Below, in pieces: positions 36,662-45,193 of a DNA stretch of 64,000 nt. Origin of the DNA: CAZQVN01 sp964596775. GTDB taxonomy: Bacteria; Eisenbacteria; RBG-16-71-46; JABDJR01; JAWXBZ01. The notes beneath the pieces are model-generated. The model was not told the origin of the DNA. It searched no databases and was given only the letters and a program-made list of their open reading frames with translations. A program made the position numbers and the translations under genes. Positions within the stretch are counted from its first letter, which is position 1, and the number at the start of each line of letters is the position of its first letter. Location of the stretch: NCBI GenBank assembly GCA_964596775.1, contig CAZQVN010000009.1, positions 1-64,000 on the forward strand, read 5' to 3'.

Positions 36662-36906
36662 CGCTGCATACCTCCTCCTGTAATGGGTCTGAGGTCGGAC
36701 TCTTCCCTGAGCGAAGACTCGACACAGCCAAATGCGTCTTCGGGAAGCAGAACATGCCAATTGGATGGATCTTTCATCGCAGATGCACCTTGATGCGGTG
36801 TAACTGGCGCACGGTGAACAAGATGAGACCTGCGATCGAATCGTGAGGGAGTGCCTGCCTGGAGATCACGACCGAGAGACAGTTTCGGCCGCGATGCCTG
36901 GGGGGG

Positions 36907-36916
36907 GGAGGACAAC
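36907..36916. repeat. Right copy of the 10-bp direct repeat bounding the island
   Basis: GGAGGACAAC, identical to 33242-33251. Joining the two copies would remove a segment of about 3.67 kb that carries all three low-GC genes. Confidence 0.55.
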
Positions 36917-36982
36917 GAACCCGACCCGACCGTCACGGGCTCCGCGGGCGGACTGTCCGCGGCCGGCGGCCCGGTCCTCTAG
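36907..36982 (+). pseudogene. Relic tail resembling the C-terminus of the upstream RND permease
   Basis: The frame reads E-D-N-E-P, then a short Thr/Gly/Ala stretch, then G-L-S-A-A-G and a TAG stop. The RND permease at 30084-33215 ends with E-D-D-E-P ... G-L-S-A-A-G and a stop. At the DNA level the block CTGTCCGCGGC is shared exactly. If the island is removed by joining the 10-bp repeats, this tail comes directly after, and in the same frame as, the permease stop codon. It may be a local duplication of the permease tail or what is left of a tandem paralogue. The match is short, so confidence is limited. Confidence 0.45.
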
Positions 36983-37207
36983 TCGCCGGAACGGACGAGC
37001 TTGACCGACCGGCTCCCGTCCGTCGCCGAGCGGAAGGTTCGTCGGGTAGTAGCGGTTTGCCGAAAGGGTGTCGAGCGGATTCCAGGACCAGCAGCGGGCG
37101 CCGGGGCAGCGGGCGCCGGGGCCGCGGGCCCAGAAGACGATCCGGCTGTGCCGGCCGCCGGCGGATGGTGCCCCCCGGCGGCTCCGGGCCGCCGGGGGGA
37201 GCAGGGA

Positions 37208-37972
37208 TCAGCCCTTTCCGGGGGCCGCCGTGTCCTTCGAACTGATGTCGAACGTGATCATGAACCCGTTCGTCCCCTTGAACTCGAACGACTTGTCGCC
37301 GAGCCGGTAGGCCTGCACGTCGTTGGGCATCAGGACGAAGCCGTCGTTCCGGGGAACGCCCCAGTACTTGAGATTGTGGATCACCACCGGGTCGCTGGTC
37401 ATTCCGGCGAACTTCGTCAGCCGGACTTCCGCCGACTTGCCCCCGTCCAGCGTGGCATGGGCCACCGTACCGTCGTTCTTCCACTCGATCGTTCCCTCGG
37501 CGGTGGCGAACGACGTCCACTGGACCGGGTAGACGTGACCGAGGATCGCCGCGACGCCGTCGCGCTGTTCCTTCGTCATCGCCTTGTCGAAATGAAGGAC
37601 GGCCCAGCCCATCTCCCCGTCGGAAAAATCGTCGCCGAGGTCGCCGCCGACCCAGAACTTGACCCCGTCGAGTTTCGTGGATCCGTAGTGACCGCTGTTG
37701 ACCCGGAACGCGTTGTTGAACCGGCAGAAGTGCTGCAGCGCTTCCTCGCCGTGATCGTCGTGCCCCTCGTGCCCGGAGTGGCTCCCGTGACCGGAGTGAC
37801 CCGGGCCGGCGGCGGGCTTCGAGTTGAAGTAGCACTGGCAGAACATCGGGCAGCTGCAGGCTTCGATGATCGTGGCGTTCATCGACCAGTCGGGAGACGA
37901 CTGCGCCCCGCTTCCTCCGGGATGGAAGAGAACGCAGAGGACAACCAGGGCGATTCCGAACTTTCCGGACAT
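37208..37972 (-). CDS. Secreted DUF1326 protein with a His/Gly-rich insert
   Basis: The 254-residue protein has a signal peptide of about 23 residues. It shows the DUF1326 hallmark E-A-C-S-C-P-M-F-C-Q-C near its start, where several cysteines could bind metal. An insert of about 20 residues rich in His, Gly and Asp follows, typical of metal-binding loops. The rest is the beta-rich DUF1326 domain. The family's function is unknown. GAGGAGGT just upstream of the ATG at 37972 sets the start. Metal handling is suggested only by residue content. Confidence 0.8.
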   Translation of the reverse strand: MSGKFGIALVVLCVLFHPGGSGAQSSPDWSMNATIIEACSCPMFCQCYFNSKPAAGPGHSGHGSHSGHEGHDDHGEEALQHFCRFNNAFRVNSGHYGSTKLDGVKFWVGGDLGDDFSDGEMGWAVLHFDKAMTKEQRDGVAAILGHVYPVQWTSFATAEGTIEWKNDGTVAHATLDGGKSAEVRLTKFAGMTSDPVVIHNLKYWGVPRNDGFVLMPNDVQAYRLGDKSFEFKGTNGFMITFDISSKDTAAPGKG

Positions 37973-38097
37973 GGGGACCTCCTCTTCAGGGTTGGAAACG
38001 AACGAGGGAAACTGCAGGGTGCCGCGGCCGGGTGGAATCATAGGGTGCGCGTTTTGCGGGTGACAAGCGATTTCCCCGGCTGCTCCCCGGGCGGCGT

Positions 38098-39207
38098 CTA
38101 TTCCGCTCCCGGCCTCCGCCGCAGCACGACCAGCGACAGGTCGTCGCTCGGCCGTTCCTCCCCGGCAAATGCGTCGACCGCGGCGACGAGCCCCTTCCCC
38201 AGCCCCTCGGCGGAGGCTCCACGGAAGCCGGGGAACAGGTTCATGAGCCGGTCGTCGCCGAAGAACTCCCCGGAAACGTTGAGGGCCTCAGTCAGCCCAT
38301 CCGAATACGCCACAAGGGTTTCGCCGGGCGCCACGTTCACGGTCTGCTCCTGGAATTCCGCGTCCGGCAGAACGCCGAGGGGCAGTGCCACCGGAGGCAG
38401 GACCTCGGGCGGACCGGAATGTTTCAGGTGGATCGGGGCCATGTGACCGGCATTGAGCACCTTGACCCGGCCGCTGTCCGGTTCCAGTTCAAGGTAGATC
38501 AGCGTGGCGAACCGGCCGGGGAGGCTGTCGCGGCAGAAGATGCGGTTCATCTCCGCGCCGAGCCGGGACAGGGATCCGGGCTCGGTGGCCAGGGCGCGCA
38601 GCGTGGCCTGGAGCTTGGACATGAGCAGGGCGGCGCCGAGCCCCTTGCCGGCCACGTCGCCGAGCGCCAGGCCGAGACGGCTGTCGGCGAGCGGCAGGTA
38701 GTCCACGAGGTCGCCGCCGACGTCGTTGGCCGGGCGGGTGAAGAGCCAGAACTCCCACCCGGACAGGTCCGGCGACCGGTCCGGCAGCAGGGCCACCTGG
38801 ACGGCCCGCCCCACCTCGAGTTCGTCGCGGGCGAGCAGCTTGTCCTTCAGTTCGAGCATGAGGACGAGCACGATGAGCAGGAAGGAGAGCGGCAGGAAAT
38901 TGATTTCGATCGTCGCGTCGCCGATCCGAAAACTGGTGCTGTCGACGATCTGGAAAACAAACGCCACGAGCAGGCCGACGCGGCGGACCGGGGCGAGACG
39001 CGACAACAGGCTCCGGACCACCCACATGACCTGGTGGAACCAGCGGCGGAGCTGACCCATCTCTTCCAGCTTCTTCCGGGCGTCGGCATCCAGGTAGAAG
39101 CTGTAGAGATCGTCGAGGTCGCGGCGGAGGGTGCGGCGGAACTCCTCCTGCTTCATGTCGCCGAGTATGGCCTTGCGAAACCGTTGTCCGCGGGGAGTGT
39201 CCGACAT
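38098..39207 (-). CDS. Membrane-bound SpoIIE/RsbU-type PP2C serine phosphatase
   Basis: Residues about 70-125 hold two membrane helices. After a short helical linker comes a SpoIIE-type PP2C domain with A-N-D-V-G-G-D-L-V-D-Y (metal-binding Asp), G-D-V-A-G-K-G-L-G-A-A-L, N-A-G-H, Y-S-D-G-L-T-E-A and D-D-x-S-L-V-V near the end. Such enzymes dephosphorylate anti-sigma-factor antagonists in partner-switching stress or adhesion pathways. No STAS or anti-sigma kinase gene is nearby, so the partner is encoded elsewhere. 369 residues, divergent from the S9 peptidase. Confidence 0.87.
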   Translation of the reverse strand: MSDTPRGQRFRKAILGDMKQEEFRRTLRRDLDDLYSFYLDADARKKLEEMGQLRRWFHQVMWVVRSLLSRLAPVRRVGLLVAFVFQIVDSTSFRIGDATIEINFLPLSFLLIVLVLMLELKDKLLARDELEVGRAVQVALLPDRSPDLSGWEFWLFTRPANDVGGDLVDYLPLADSRLGLALGDVAGKGLGAALLMSKLQATLRALATEPGSLSRLGAEMNRIFCRDSLPGRFATLIYLELEPDSGRVKVLNAGHMAPIHLKHSGPPEVLPPVALPLGVLPDAEFQEQTVNVAPGETLVAYSDGLTEALNVSGEFFGDDRLMNLFPGFRGASAEGLGKGLVAAVDAFAGEERPSDDLSLVVLRRRPGAE

Positions 39208-39312
39208 TCCGGGAGACTAACCCGGTCGACCCCGCTCTGGCCATCCCGCGGCCACCGGAGTACACTGGCACCTCTTTTCGCCCCCTCGACATCCTCATTC
39301 CGGAGATGCGAC

Positions 39313-41442
39313 ATGCCATCAACAACCCGCCGCCGGCTGACCGCGGACGACCTCTGGGCCCTGAAACGGGTCGGCGCTCCGGTTCCCCGTCCGGACGGAC
39401 GGGGCGCCGTCGTGCCCGTCGGCCGCTACGACATGAAGGACAACAAGGGGCGCACGCGCCTCATGCTGGTGCCCGCGGACGGGGGCCCGCCCCAGCCGCT
39501 CACCGCCGAGGAGTTTTCCAGCGACCAGGCCGTGTTCCACCCCGACGGCCGGCGCATCGCGTTCGTCCGCCGCAGGGACGGCGAAAAGCCGCAGGTCTAC
39601 GTGATGTCGATCGACGGCGGCGAAGCGCAGAAGATGACCGACATGCCGCTCGGCGCGTACGACCCGCAGTGGTTTCCGGACGGCCGCCTGGCGTTCCTCT
39701 CCCCGGTGATCATGGAGGCGCTGATCACCGGCGTGCCGGAGCCGATTCCCGGCGCGGCGCCTTCCGGGGCGGGCGCTGCGGCAGGGAGCGATCCCGCACC
39801 GGCCGCGGCGGGATCTTCGGCCGGGCCGGCCCCGAACGGGCGCGACGAACCGGCCACCGTTTCGAAAACCCGCGACCTCATCGCCCGCCGCGACGCCGAG
39901 CCGGTCAAGGCGAAGGTCACCGAGGACCGGGTGTTCCGCTTCTGGGACAACTGGATCACCGGCGGCGAGGTGCCGCACGTCTTCGTCCTCGACCTGGAAA
40001 CCTGCACGCTGACCGACCTGACGCCGGAATCCACGTCCTGGTTCGACTTCATGGACTCGACCGGGCAGTACGACATCGCGCCCGACGGATCGGAGATCGC
40101 CTGGGCGGCCAACGCGAGCACGCCCCCGCACCACCGGCTGAACTGGGACATCTTCCTCCTGCCGGTGACGAAGGACGCCTCCGGCGCCACGGTCGCCGGG
40201 GCGGTGAAGAACATCACCCGGCAGAACCCCGCCGACGACGTGCGGCCGCGGTACACGCCCGACGGCGCGGCGATCGTGTACGGCATGCAGCGCGATCCGT
40301 TCTTCTACGCGGACACGGTCCGCCTCGTCCGCTACGACCGGAAGGCGGGCACGCACACCGTACTGACCGAGGCTTGGGATCGCTCCCCCGCCGCGTGGGA
40401 GTTTGCCCCGGACGGAAAGACGCTGTTCGTGCTGGCCGAGGAGGACGCGCGGGTCAACCTGTTCGCGCTGTCGCTCACCGGCGGATTGGACGTGAAGAAG
40501 CTCGTGACCGGCGGCACGCTGTCCGGCCTGTCGGTGGCCGCCGACGGGCGCCCGTGGTTCACCGTGCAGAACCTGTCCCGCCCGGCCGAGGCGGCCGTCT
40601 GCAACCCGGACGGCTCGGAATTCAGGGAGATGACACGGGTCAACGCGGCGCTCCTCTCCGAAATCGATTTCGGCCTGGTCGAGGAAAAGCGGTTCAAGGG
40701 GGCGGACGGAAAGCAGGTCCAGATGTTCGTGGCCTACCCGCCCGGCTTCGACCCGAAGAAGAAGTGGCCGCTGGTCCAGATGATCCACGGCGGCCCGCAC
40801 GGCATTTCCGGCGACGGCTTCCACTGGCGCTGGAACGCGCATCTCTTCGCGGCGCCCGGCTACATCGTGGCCATGGTGAACTTCCACGGTTCCACGTCGT
40901 ACGGCCAGGACTTCGCCGCCTCGATCCTCGGGGCGCACGGCGACAAGCCGTTTGCCGACATCATGGCGTCCACCGACGCGCTCATCGCCGAGGGATACGT
41001 GGACGAAACGAAGATGGCGGCCACCGGCGGCTCCTACGGCGGCTACCTCGTGACGTGGATCGCCGGTCACACCGACCGCTTCGCCTGCATCGTGAACCAC
41101 GCCGGCGTGTTCGATCTCCTCGGGCAGTACGCGAGCGACGTCAGCCAGGGGCGCCACGTGGCCTACGGCGGCGAACCGTGGGACGGCCTGGAGAACATCG
41201 ACCGCTGGAGCCCGAACCGGTTCGCCACGGGCTTCACGACGCCGATGCTGATCCTGCACGGAGAAAAGGACTACCGGGTGCCGTACACGCAGGGACTCGA
41301 GGTGTACGGCATGTACAAGGCGAAGGGCGTCGACGCCCGTCTCGTCGTCTATCCCGACGAGAATCACTGGATCCTTCAGCCGCGCAACTCCCGCCACTGG
41401 TACGGCGAGGTGCACGCGTGGCTGAAGAGATACCTGGGTTGA
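39313..41442 (+). CDS. S9-family prolyl oligopeptidase / acylaminoacyl peptidase-like
   Basis: The 709-residue serine peptidase has an N-terminal beta-propeller (WD40-like PD40 repeats such as A-V-F-H-P-D-G-R-R-I-A-F-V) and a C-terminal alpha/beta-hydrolase domain. The nucleophile is in G-G-S-Y-G-G (about residue 573), the Asp in G-E-K-D-Y-R-V-P (about 653) and the His in E-N-H-W-I (about 684). A low-complexity Ala/Gly/Pro insert of about 40 residues interrupts the propeller near residue 145. No signal peptide is seen, so it acts on short peptides in the cytoplasm. The ATG at 39313 fits the family start. Confidence 0.9.
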   Translation: MPSTTRRRLTADDLWALKRVGAPVPRPDGRGAVVPVGRYDMKDNKGRTRLMLVPADGGPPQPLTAEEFSSDQAVFHPDGRRIAFVRRRDGEKPQVYVMSIDGGEAQKMTDMPLGAYDPQWFPDGRLAFLSPVIMEALITGVPEPIPGAAPSGAGAAAGSDPAPAAAGSSAGPAPNGRDEPATVSKTRDLIARRDAEPVKAKVTEDRVFRFWDNWITGGEVPHVFVLDLETCTLTDLTPESTSWFDFMDSTGQYDIAPDGSEIAWAANASTPPHHRLNWDIFLLPVTKDASGATVAGAVKNITRQNPADDVRPRYTPDGAAIVYGMQRDPFFYADTVRLVRYDRKAGTHTVLTEAWDRSPAAWEFAPDGKTLFVLAEEDARVNLFALSLTGGLDVKKLVTGGTLSGLSVAADGRPWFTVQNLSRPAEAAVCNPDGSEFREMTRVNAALLSEIDFGLVEEKRFKGADGKQVQMFVAYPPGFDPKKKWPLVQMIHGGPHGISGDGFHWRWNAHLFAAPGYIVAMVNFHGSTSYGQDFAASILGAHGDKPFADIMASTDALIAEGYVDETKMAATGGSYGGYLVTWIAGHTDRFACIVNHAGVFDLLGQYASDVSQGRHVAYGGEPWDGLENIDRWSPNRFATGFTTPMLILHGEKDYRVPYTQGLEVYGMYKAKGVDARLVVYPDENHWILQPRNSRHWYGEVHAWLKRYLG

Positions 41443-41452
41443 GGAGGATCGG

Positions 41453-43072
41453 ATGAGCGACACCCCGTTGTCCGCGCTCGCGGACGCTTTCTACAGGCGC
41501 CAGTGGGACCGATTCCCCACCATGGGCAGCACCGTCGGCCTCTACGAGTACGACAGCCGCCTCGAGGCTCCGGACGCGGCGCTGATCCGGGCCGAGGTCG
41601 ACGACTGCCGCGCCACGCTGAACCGGCTGGAAGAGATCCCGGCCCCGGGCGCCGGCGCCGCCGCCGGCGATATCCTCGACCGGCGCGAGTTCGAGGCGCA
41701 GCTGAAGCTCCGGCTGCATCACCTGGAAAACGTGAACCTCTGGAAGACGAACCCGGCCCAGCCGGTCGACGAACTCGTGTCGTGCCTGTTCTACCTGGTG
41801 ATGCGGCGCGACGTGTCGGACCCGGCCACCGCCGAAGCCGTGGCTGCCCGTCTCGAAGCCGCGCCCGCATACCTGGATGCGCTCCGGTCGCGGATCACCG
41901 ATCCGTGCGCGGTGTGGATGGATCTCGCCGCGGAAACGGCCGAAAGCGGCGGCGCGTTTCTCGACGAACTCGTCCGGGGTGTCGCGGAGCGGCATCCGGC
42001 CCTGAAACCGCGCCTGGCCGCGGGCGCGGACGCGGCGGGAAAGGCGCTGGCCGGGTACGCCGCGTGGATCGGGGAACGGAAGGGGACGCCGCTCAACCCG
42101 GATCCGGCCATCGGCGCGGAGAACCTCACCGGGATCGTCCGGCTGAATCACGGGCTTTCCGATTCGCTCGAGGAGATCGCGGCGTTCGGGCGGAAGCAGA
42201 TCGAGGAGTTGAAGGCCCGGCAGGGGGAACTCGCGAAGAGGATCGACCCGGACCTCTCCCCCGGCGACATCATCCGCCGGGCGGGTCGCCGCTACGCGGA
42301 GAGCGATCCGGACGTCCTGGCCGAGTACAAGGCGCTGACCACGGAGATCCGCGACCGCCTGGTGTCCGAGGGGGTTCTCGAACTGCCGCCGGGGGAAACC
42401 TGCAGCGTCATCTCCTGCCCGGATTTCCTCCGCCCGGTGATGCCGACGGCCGCCTATTCCAACCCGGGCGCGCTCGACCGGAACCAGCTCGGCATCTTCT
42501 ACGTGTCGGATCCGCCGAAGTCGATGGAGCGCGAGGACTACCTGGCCAACGTGGCCATGCACTTTCCGCTGGCCCCGACCTGCGCGCACGAGGCGTATCC
42601 GGGGCACCATCTCCAGCTCTGCTGGGCGAACCGCGCCCCGTCGCTGATCCGCAAGCTCTCCGACCACATCATCTTCATGGAGGGGTGGACGCTCTACTGC
42701 GAGCAGCTGATGGTGGAACTCGGCTGGTACGCCGAGCCGGTCTTCGAGCTCGCCTACCTGAACGACCAGCTCTGGCGCGCCTGCCGCGTCGTCATCGACG
42801 CCGGCGTCCAGTCCGGGGCGATGAGCGTGGACGACGCGGTGGCGATGCTCCGCACGGAGGTCGGCTTCACGCCGCAGCGCGCGCAGACGGAACTCAACTG
42901 GTACACCCAGAGCCCGGGCACGCCGATGTCGTACCTCCTCGGCAAGGGGAAGACGCTCGAGCTGCGCGAGCGGTACCGGACGGCCCACGCGGGGTCATCG
43001 CTCAAGGACTTCCACGGCTGGCTCCTCTCCCACGGGAGCATCCCGCAGACGTGGCTTCTGGATGTGATGTAG
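41453..43072 (+). CDS. DUF885 family protein, probable metallopeptidase
   Basis: The 539-residue protein matches the helical DUF885 family. The motif C-A-H-E-A-Y-P-G-H-H-L-Q (about residue 375) is its hallmark and resembles a zinc-peptidase H-E-x-x-x-G-H-H site. Further signature stretches are W-T-L-Y-C-E-Q-L and the early R-F-P-x-x-G-x-x-x-G-L-Y-E-Y. No signal peptide. It lies ten bases after the S9 peptidase stop, with GGAGGATCGG upstream, so the two probably form a peptide-degradation operon. Confidence 0.85.
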   Translation: MSDTPLSALADAFYRRQWDRFPTMGSTVGLYEYDSRLEAPDAALIRAEVDDCRATLNRLEEIPAPGAGAAAGDILDRREFEAQLKLRLHHLENVNLWKTNPAQPVDELVSCLFYLVMRRDVSDPATAEAVAARLEAAPAYLDALRSRITDPCAVWMDLAAETAESGGAFLDELVRGVAERHPALKPRLAAGADAAGKALAGYAAWIGERKGTPLNPDPAIGAENLTGIVRLNHGLSDSLEEIAAFGRKQIEELKARQGELAKRIDPDLSPGDIIRRAGRRYAESDPDVLAEYKALTTEIRDRLVSEGVLELPPGETCSVISCPDFLRPVMPTAAYSNPGALDRNQLGIFYVSDPPKSMEREDYLANVAMHFPLAPTCAHEAYPGHHLQLCWANRAPSLIRKLSDHIIFMEGWTLYCEQLMVELGWYAEPVFELAYLNDQLWRACRVVIDAGVQSGAMSVDDAVAMLRTEVGFTPQRAQTELNWYTQSPGTPMSYLLGKGKTLELRERYRTAHAGSSLKDFHGWLLSHGSIPQTWLLDVM

Positions 43073-43142
43073 CGGCTCCCCGCAACAGTCAGTTCTTATA
43101 TCGTTACAAGACAACAGCTTGAGTTCCACCGCCAGGAACACA

Positions 43143-43179
43143 TTGACGAATCCGGCAAAGTGGTCAGATAATATGACCA
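43143..43179 (+). promoter_or_regulatory. Promoter and palindromic operator of the toxin-antitoxin pair
   Basis: A -35 TTGACG (43143-43148) and a -10 GATAAT (43167-43172) are separated by 18 bases. TGGTCA-N7-TGACCA (43161-43179) is a perfect 6-bp inverted repeat across the -10 box. Antitoxins of this type usually autorepress by binding such a site. Confidence 0.7.
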
Positions 43180-43222
43180 TTCGAAAGGAGTGTTCGTCAC
43201 ATCCCCGCTCGAGGCCAACAAG

Positions 43223-43447
43223 TTGAAAAAGATCGGAATTACGAAATTCAAGGAGCATTGTCTCGCGCTGATCGACCATCTCGCTCCTGAAGGTCTGGTC
43301 ATCACGAAGCACGGAAAGCCGGTCGCCCGCGTCATACCCTTTCCGCAGCCGGCCGACTCGCTCATCGGCGCCCTGAAAGGACGTATCGCCATTCACGGCG
43401 ACATCCTGTCGACCGGGGTTTCGTGGGATGCCGACGATCAATCTTGA
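43223..43447 (+). CDS. Phd/YefM-type antitoxin
   Basis: The 74-residue protein begins K-K-I-G-I-T-K-F-K-E-H-C and continues with L-I-T-K-H-G-K-P-V-A-R-V-I-P, the usual Phd/YefM DNA-binding pattern (often paired with VapC toxins). The acidic C-terminal part would cover the toxin active site. The TTG at 43223 has GAGG eight bases upstream and matches the family N-terminus. A GTG at 43190 is also in frame, but a strong AAAGGAG abuts it with no spacing. Its 3' end overlaps the toxin gene by 20 bases. Composition is less GC-rich than in neighbours, consistent with transfer. Confidence 0.8.
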   Translation: MKKIGITKFKEHCLALIDHLAPEGLVITKHGKPVARVIPFPQPADSLIGALKGRIAIHGDILSTGVSWDADDQS

Positions 43448-43796
43448 CACGCACATCCTGCTTCATGCCTTGAACGGCCAGTTGAAAGCTCGTGAGCAGG
43501 AACTGCTTTCCGTTTCCACCTGGGGGATCTCGGCCATCGTCCTCTGGGAACTGGCGAAGCTGACGCAGCTCGGCCGCATCGACTTCGACTTCGACGATCC
43601 GATCGTGGCGTCCGCTCTTGCGGCCCTTCACGTCTGGCCCGTGGATCTGGAAGTCGCCCGCGTTTCGACCGGCCTCGATTTTCGCGGTGATCCGGCGGAT
43701 GAGTTGATAGCGGCGACAAGTGTCGTGCATCGGGTCCCGCTGATGACGCGGGATCGCCGGATTCGCAAATCGAGGACCGTGCCGCTTGCTTTGTGA
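43428..43796 (+). CDS. vapC: PIN-domain toxin (VapC-like ribonuclease)
   Basis: The 122-residue PIN domain has the expected acidic residues: Asp in N-L-D-T-H-I-L-L near residue 7, Glu in L-W-E-L-A-K-L near 41, Asp in D-P-A-D-E-L-I-A-A near 90, and Asp in M-T-R-D-R-R-I near 108. These coordinate Mg2+ for RNA cleavage. It is translationally coupled to the antitoxin, which overlaps its start. VapC-type toxins cut tRNA or rRNA; the target cannot be told here. Confidence 0.87.
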   Translation: MPTINLDTHILLHALNGQLKAREQELLSVSTWGISAIVLWELAKLTQLGRIDFDFDDPIVASALAALHVWPVDLEVARVSTGLDFRGDPADELIAATSVVHRVPLMTRDRRIRKSRTVPLAL

Positions 43797-43855
43797 CGGG
43801 GCCCGCGGGAATCGGTAAAGCGCCGGCCCCCGGATGACCGCGGCCCGCACGCGCC

Positions 43856-44938
43856 TCAGCGCGTCGACCGCTTCCTTCCCCGCAGCTCCTGAACCGCCAC
43901 GACGGCGATCGTGACCGCCGTGAGCGGCATCACGAACCAGACCATGACCGCGCTGAACCGCGGCAGCGCGTCGTGGTGCCCGGCGGCGAGGATGAGATAG
44001 ACCGTGTAGGCCGCGTAATAGGCCAGGAGCAGCGCCCCCTCCTTCCGGCTGATCACGCCGCCGGTGAAGAAGATCGGCAGGCAGGCGAACGCCACGGCGA
44101 TCATCACCGGCAGGTCGAAACCGATCACGGAAGCGGACACCGGGATCCCGCCCGGGGCCACGATGCCGGCCACGCCGAGAACCCCCATCAGGTTGAAGAT
44201 GTTGCTGCCGACCACGTTCCCCACCGCGATGTCGCGCTCGCCGCGCAGGGCCGCGATCAACGAGGTGACGACCTCGGGCAGCGACGTGCCGGCCGCCACG
44301 ATCGTCAGGCCGATGACGAGTTCGCTGACGCCCAGGTACGCGGCGAAGGCCACGGCTCCATCGACGAGCCACGCTGAGCCGGTCACGAGCAGGGCGAGGC
44401 CGGCGACGACCAGCGCGCCGTTGAGAACATGGCCGACCGCGGACGTGCCGGCTCCCGCGGACCGGGCCGAATCATCGGCGCGGGCGGCGGCGCTCTCCCT
44501 GCGGCTTTGCGCGATGAGGAATCCGACGTACGCGAAGAGTCCACCAACGAACAGGATGCCGTCGACGCGGCCGAACCGGCCGTCCAGCGACAGCAGGAAC
44601 GTGAGGACCGACAGGACCATCATCAGCGGCACGTCGAGGCGCACCAGCTGCTGCGAAACGATCAGCGGCACGATCATCGCCGAGAGTCCGAGGATGAACA
44701 GCACGTTGAAGATGTTGCTGCCGATCACGTTGCCCAGCGCGATGCCGGCCTGGCCGGACAGCGACGACTTGACGCTGACCGCGAGCTCCGGCGAACTCGT
44801 GCCGAACGCCACGACGGTCAGGCCGATCACCAGGGGGGATATGCCGAGCGCGGCCGCGAGACGCGACGCGCCGCGCACCAGTGCTTCGGCACCGACGACG
44901 AGGAAAACGAGTCCGGCAATGAACAGGAGGATCTGCAT
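43856..44938 (-). CDS. CaCA family Na+/Ca2+ antiporter (YrbG-like)
   Basis: The 360-residue protein shows the two inverted alpha-repeats: A-F-G-T-S-S-P-E-L with G-N-V-I-G-S-N-I-F-N in the first half, and A-A-G-T-S-L-P-E-V with G-N-V-V-G-S-N-I-F-N in the second. About ten membrane helices, with a hydrophilic loop near residue 150. The inner-membrane exchanger exports Ca2+ against Na+ or H+. It lies 18 bases downstream of the amphi-Trp gene. Confidence 0.92.
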   Translation of the reverse strand: MQILLFIAGLVFLVVGAEALVRGASRLAAALGISPLVIGLTVVAFGTSSPELAVSVKSSLSGQAGIALGNVIGSNIFNVLFILGLSAMIVPLIVSQQLVRLDVPLMMVLSVLTFLLSLDGRFGRVDGILFVGGLFAYVGFLIAQSRRESAAARADDSARSAGAGTSAVGHVLNGALVVAGLALLVTGSAWLVDGAVAFAAYLGVSELVIGLTIVAAGTSLPEVVTSLIAALRGERDIAVGNVVGSNIFNLMGVLGVAGIVAPGGIPVSASVIGFDLPVMIAVAFACLPIFFTGGVISRKEGALLLAYYAAYTVYLILAAGHHDALPRFSAVMVWFVMPLTAVTIAVVAVQELRGRKRSTR

Positions 44939-44956
44939 GTCGGCGGGTCGGATGGA

Positions 44957-45193
44957 TCAGGAGTCGAGCGGCCAGGTGAGCTGGAATTCGATTTCCTCGG
45001 TCGAGGAACCGCGCTCGTGCTCGATGTTGATCCGGGCTCCGGCGGGGATGGACACGCGCTCCCCGGCCACCTGGATCCGGAACTGTCTCCTCTCCTCGAT
45101 GCAGTCCGCCAGCCGGCGCAGCTTGGCGGCGAACAGCCGGGGCGAGTAGTCCTTTTCGACATCGCGTTTCGACTTCTTCCTTCGTGCGGTCAT
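44957..45193 (-). CDS. Small amphi-Trp domain protein
   Basis: The 78-residue protein has a basic start (R-R-K-K-S-K-R-D-V-E-K-D), a helix with A-A-K-L-R-R-L-A-D-C-I-E, then G-E-R-V-S-I-P-A and a strand ending F-Q-L-T-W. This is the layout of the amphi-Trp family (function unknown), whose members end with a strand carrying a Trp. The ATG at 45193 is the first start that gives only this domain. It lies between glucokinase and the antiporter in one probable operon. Confidence 0.7.
   Translation of the reverse strand: MTARRKKSKRDVEKDYSPRLFAAKLRRLADCIEERRQFRIQVAGERVSIPAGARINIEHERGSSTEEIEFQLTWPLDS

Larger units (their letters stand above)
36662..37207. other. 546-base gene-free stretch: island right end plus a relic
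   Basis: The left half (to 36906) is lower in GC and is the leader of the island operon on the minus strand; no convincing promoter was found. A run of eight G ends it at the 10-bp repeat. From 36907 the sequence returns to GC-rich and begins with a relic resembling the RND permease tail (separate entry). From about 37080 to 37207 it is low-complexity GGC/GCC-rich sequence with two copies of GGGCGCCGGGGC. I see no gene in it. Confidence 0.5.

Noticed and set aside
36720..36790. Possible sigma54 promoter (TTGGCATG...TGCTT) before the island operon
   Set aside because: The GG and GC dinucleotides are 8 bases apart instead of the required 10.
36983..37207. Possible relic coding sequence downstream of the DUF1326 gene on the minus strand
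   Set aside because: One frame gives a plausible-looking short peptide, but with repeated GGGCGCCGGGGC units and no homologue in sight it cannot be told from chance.
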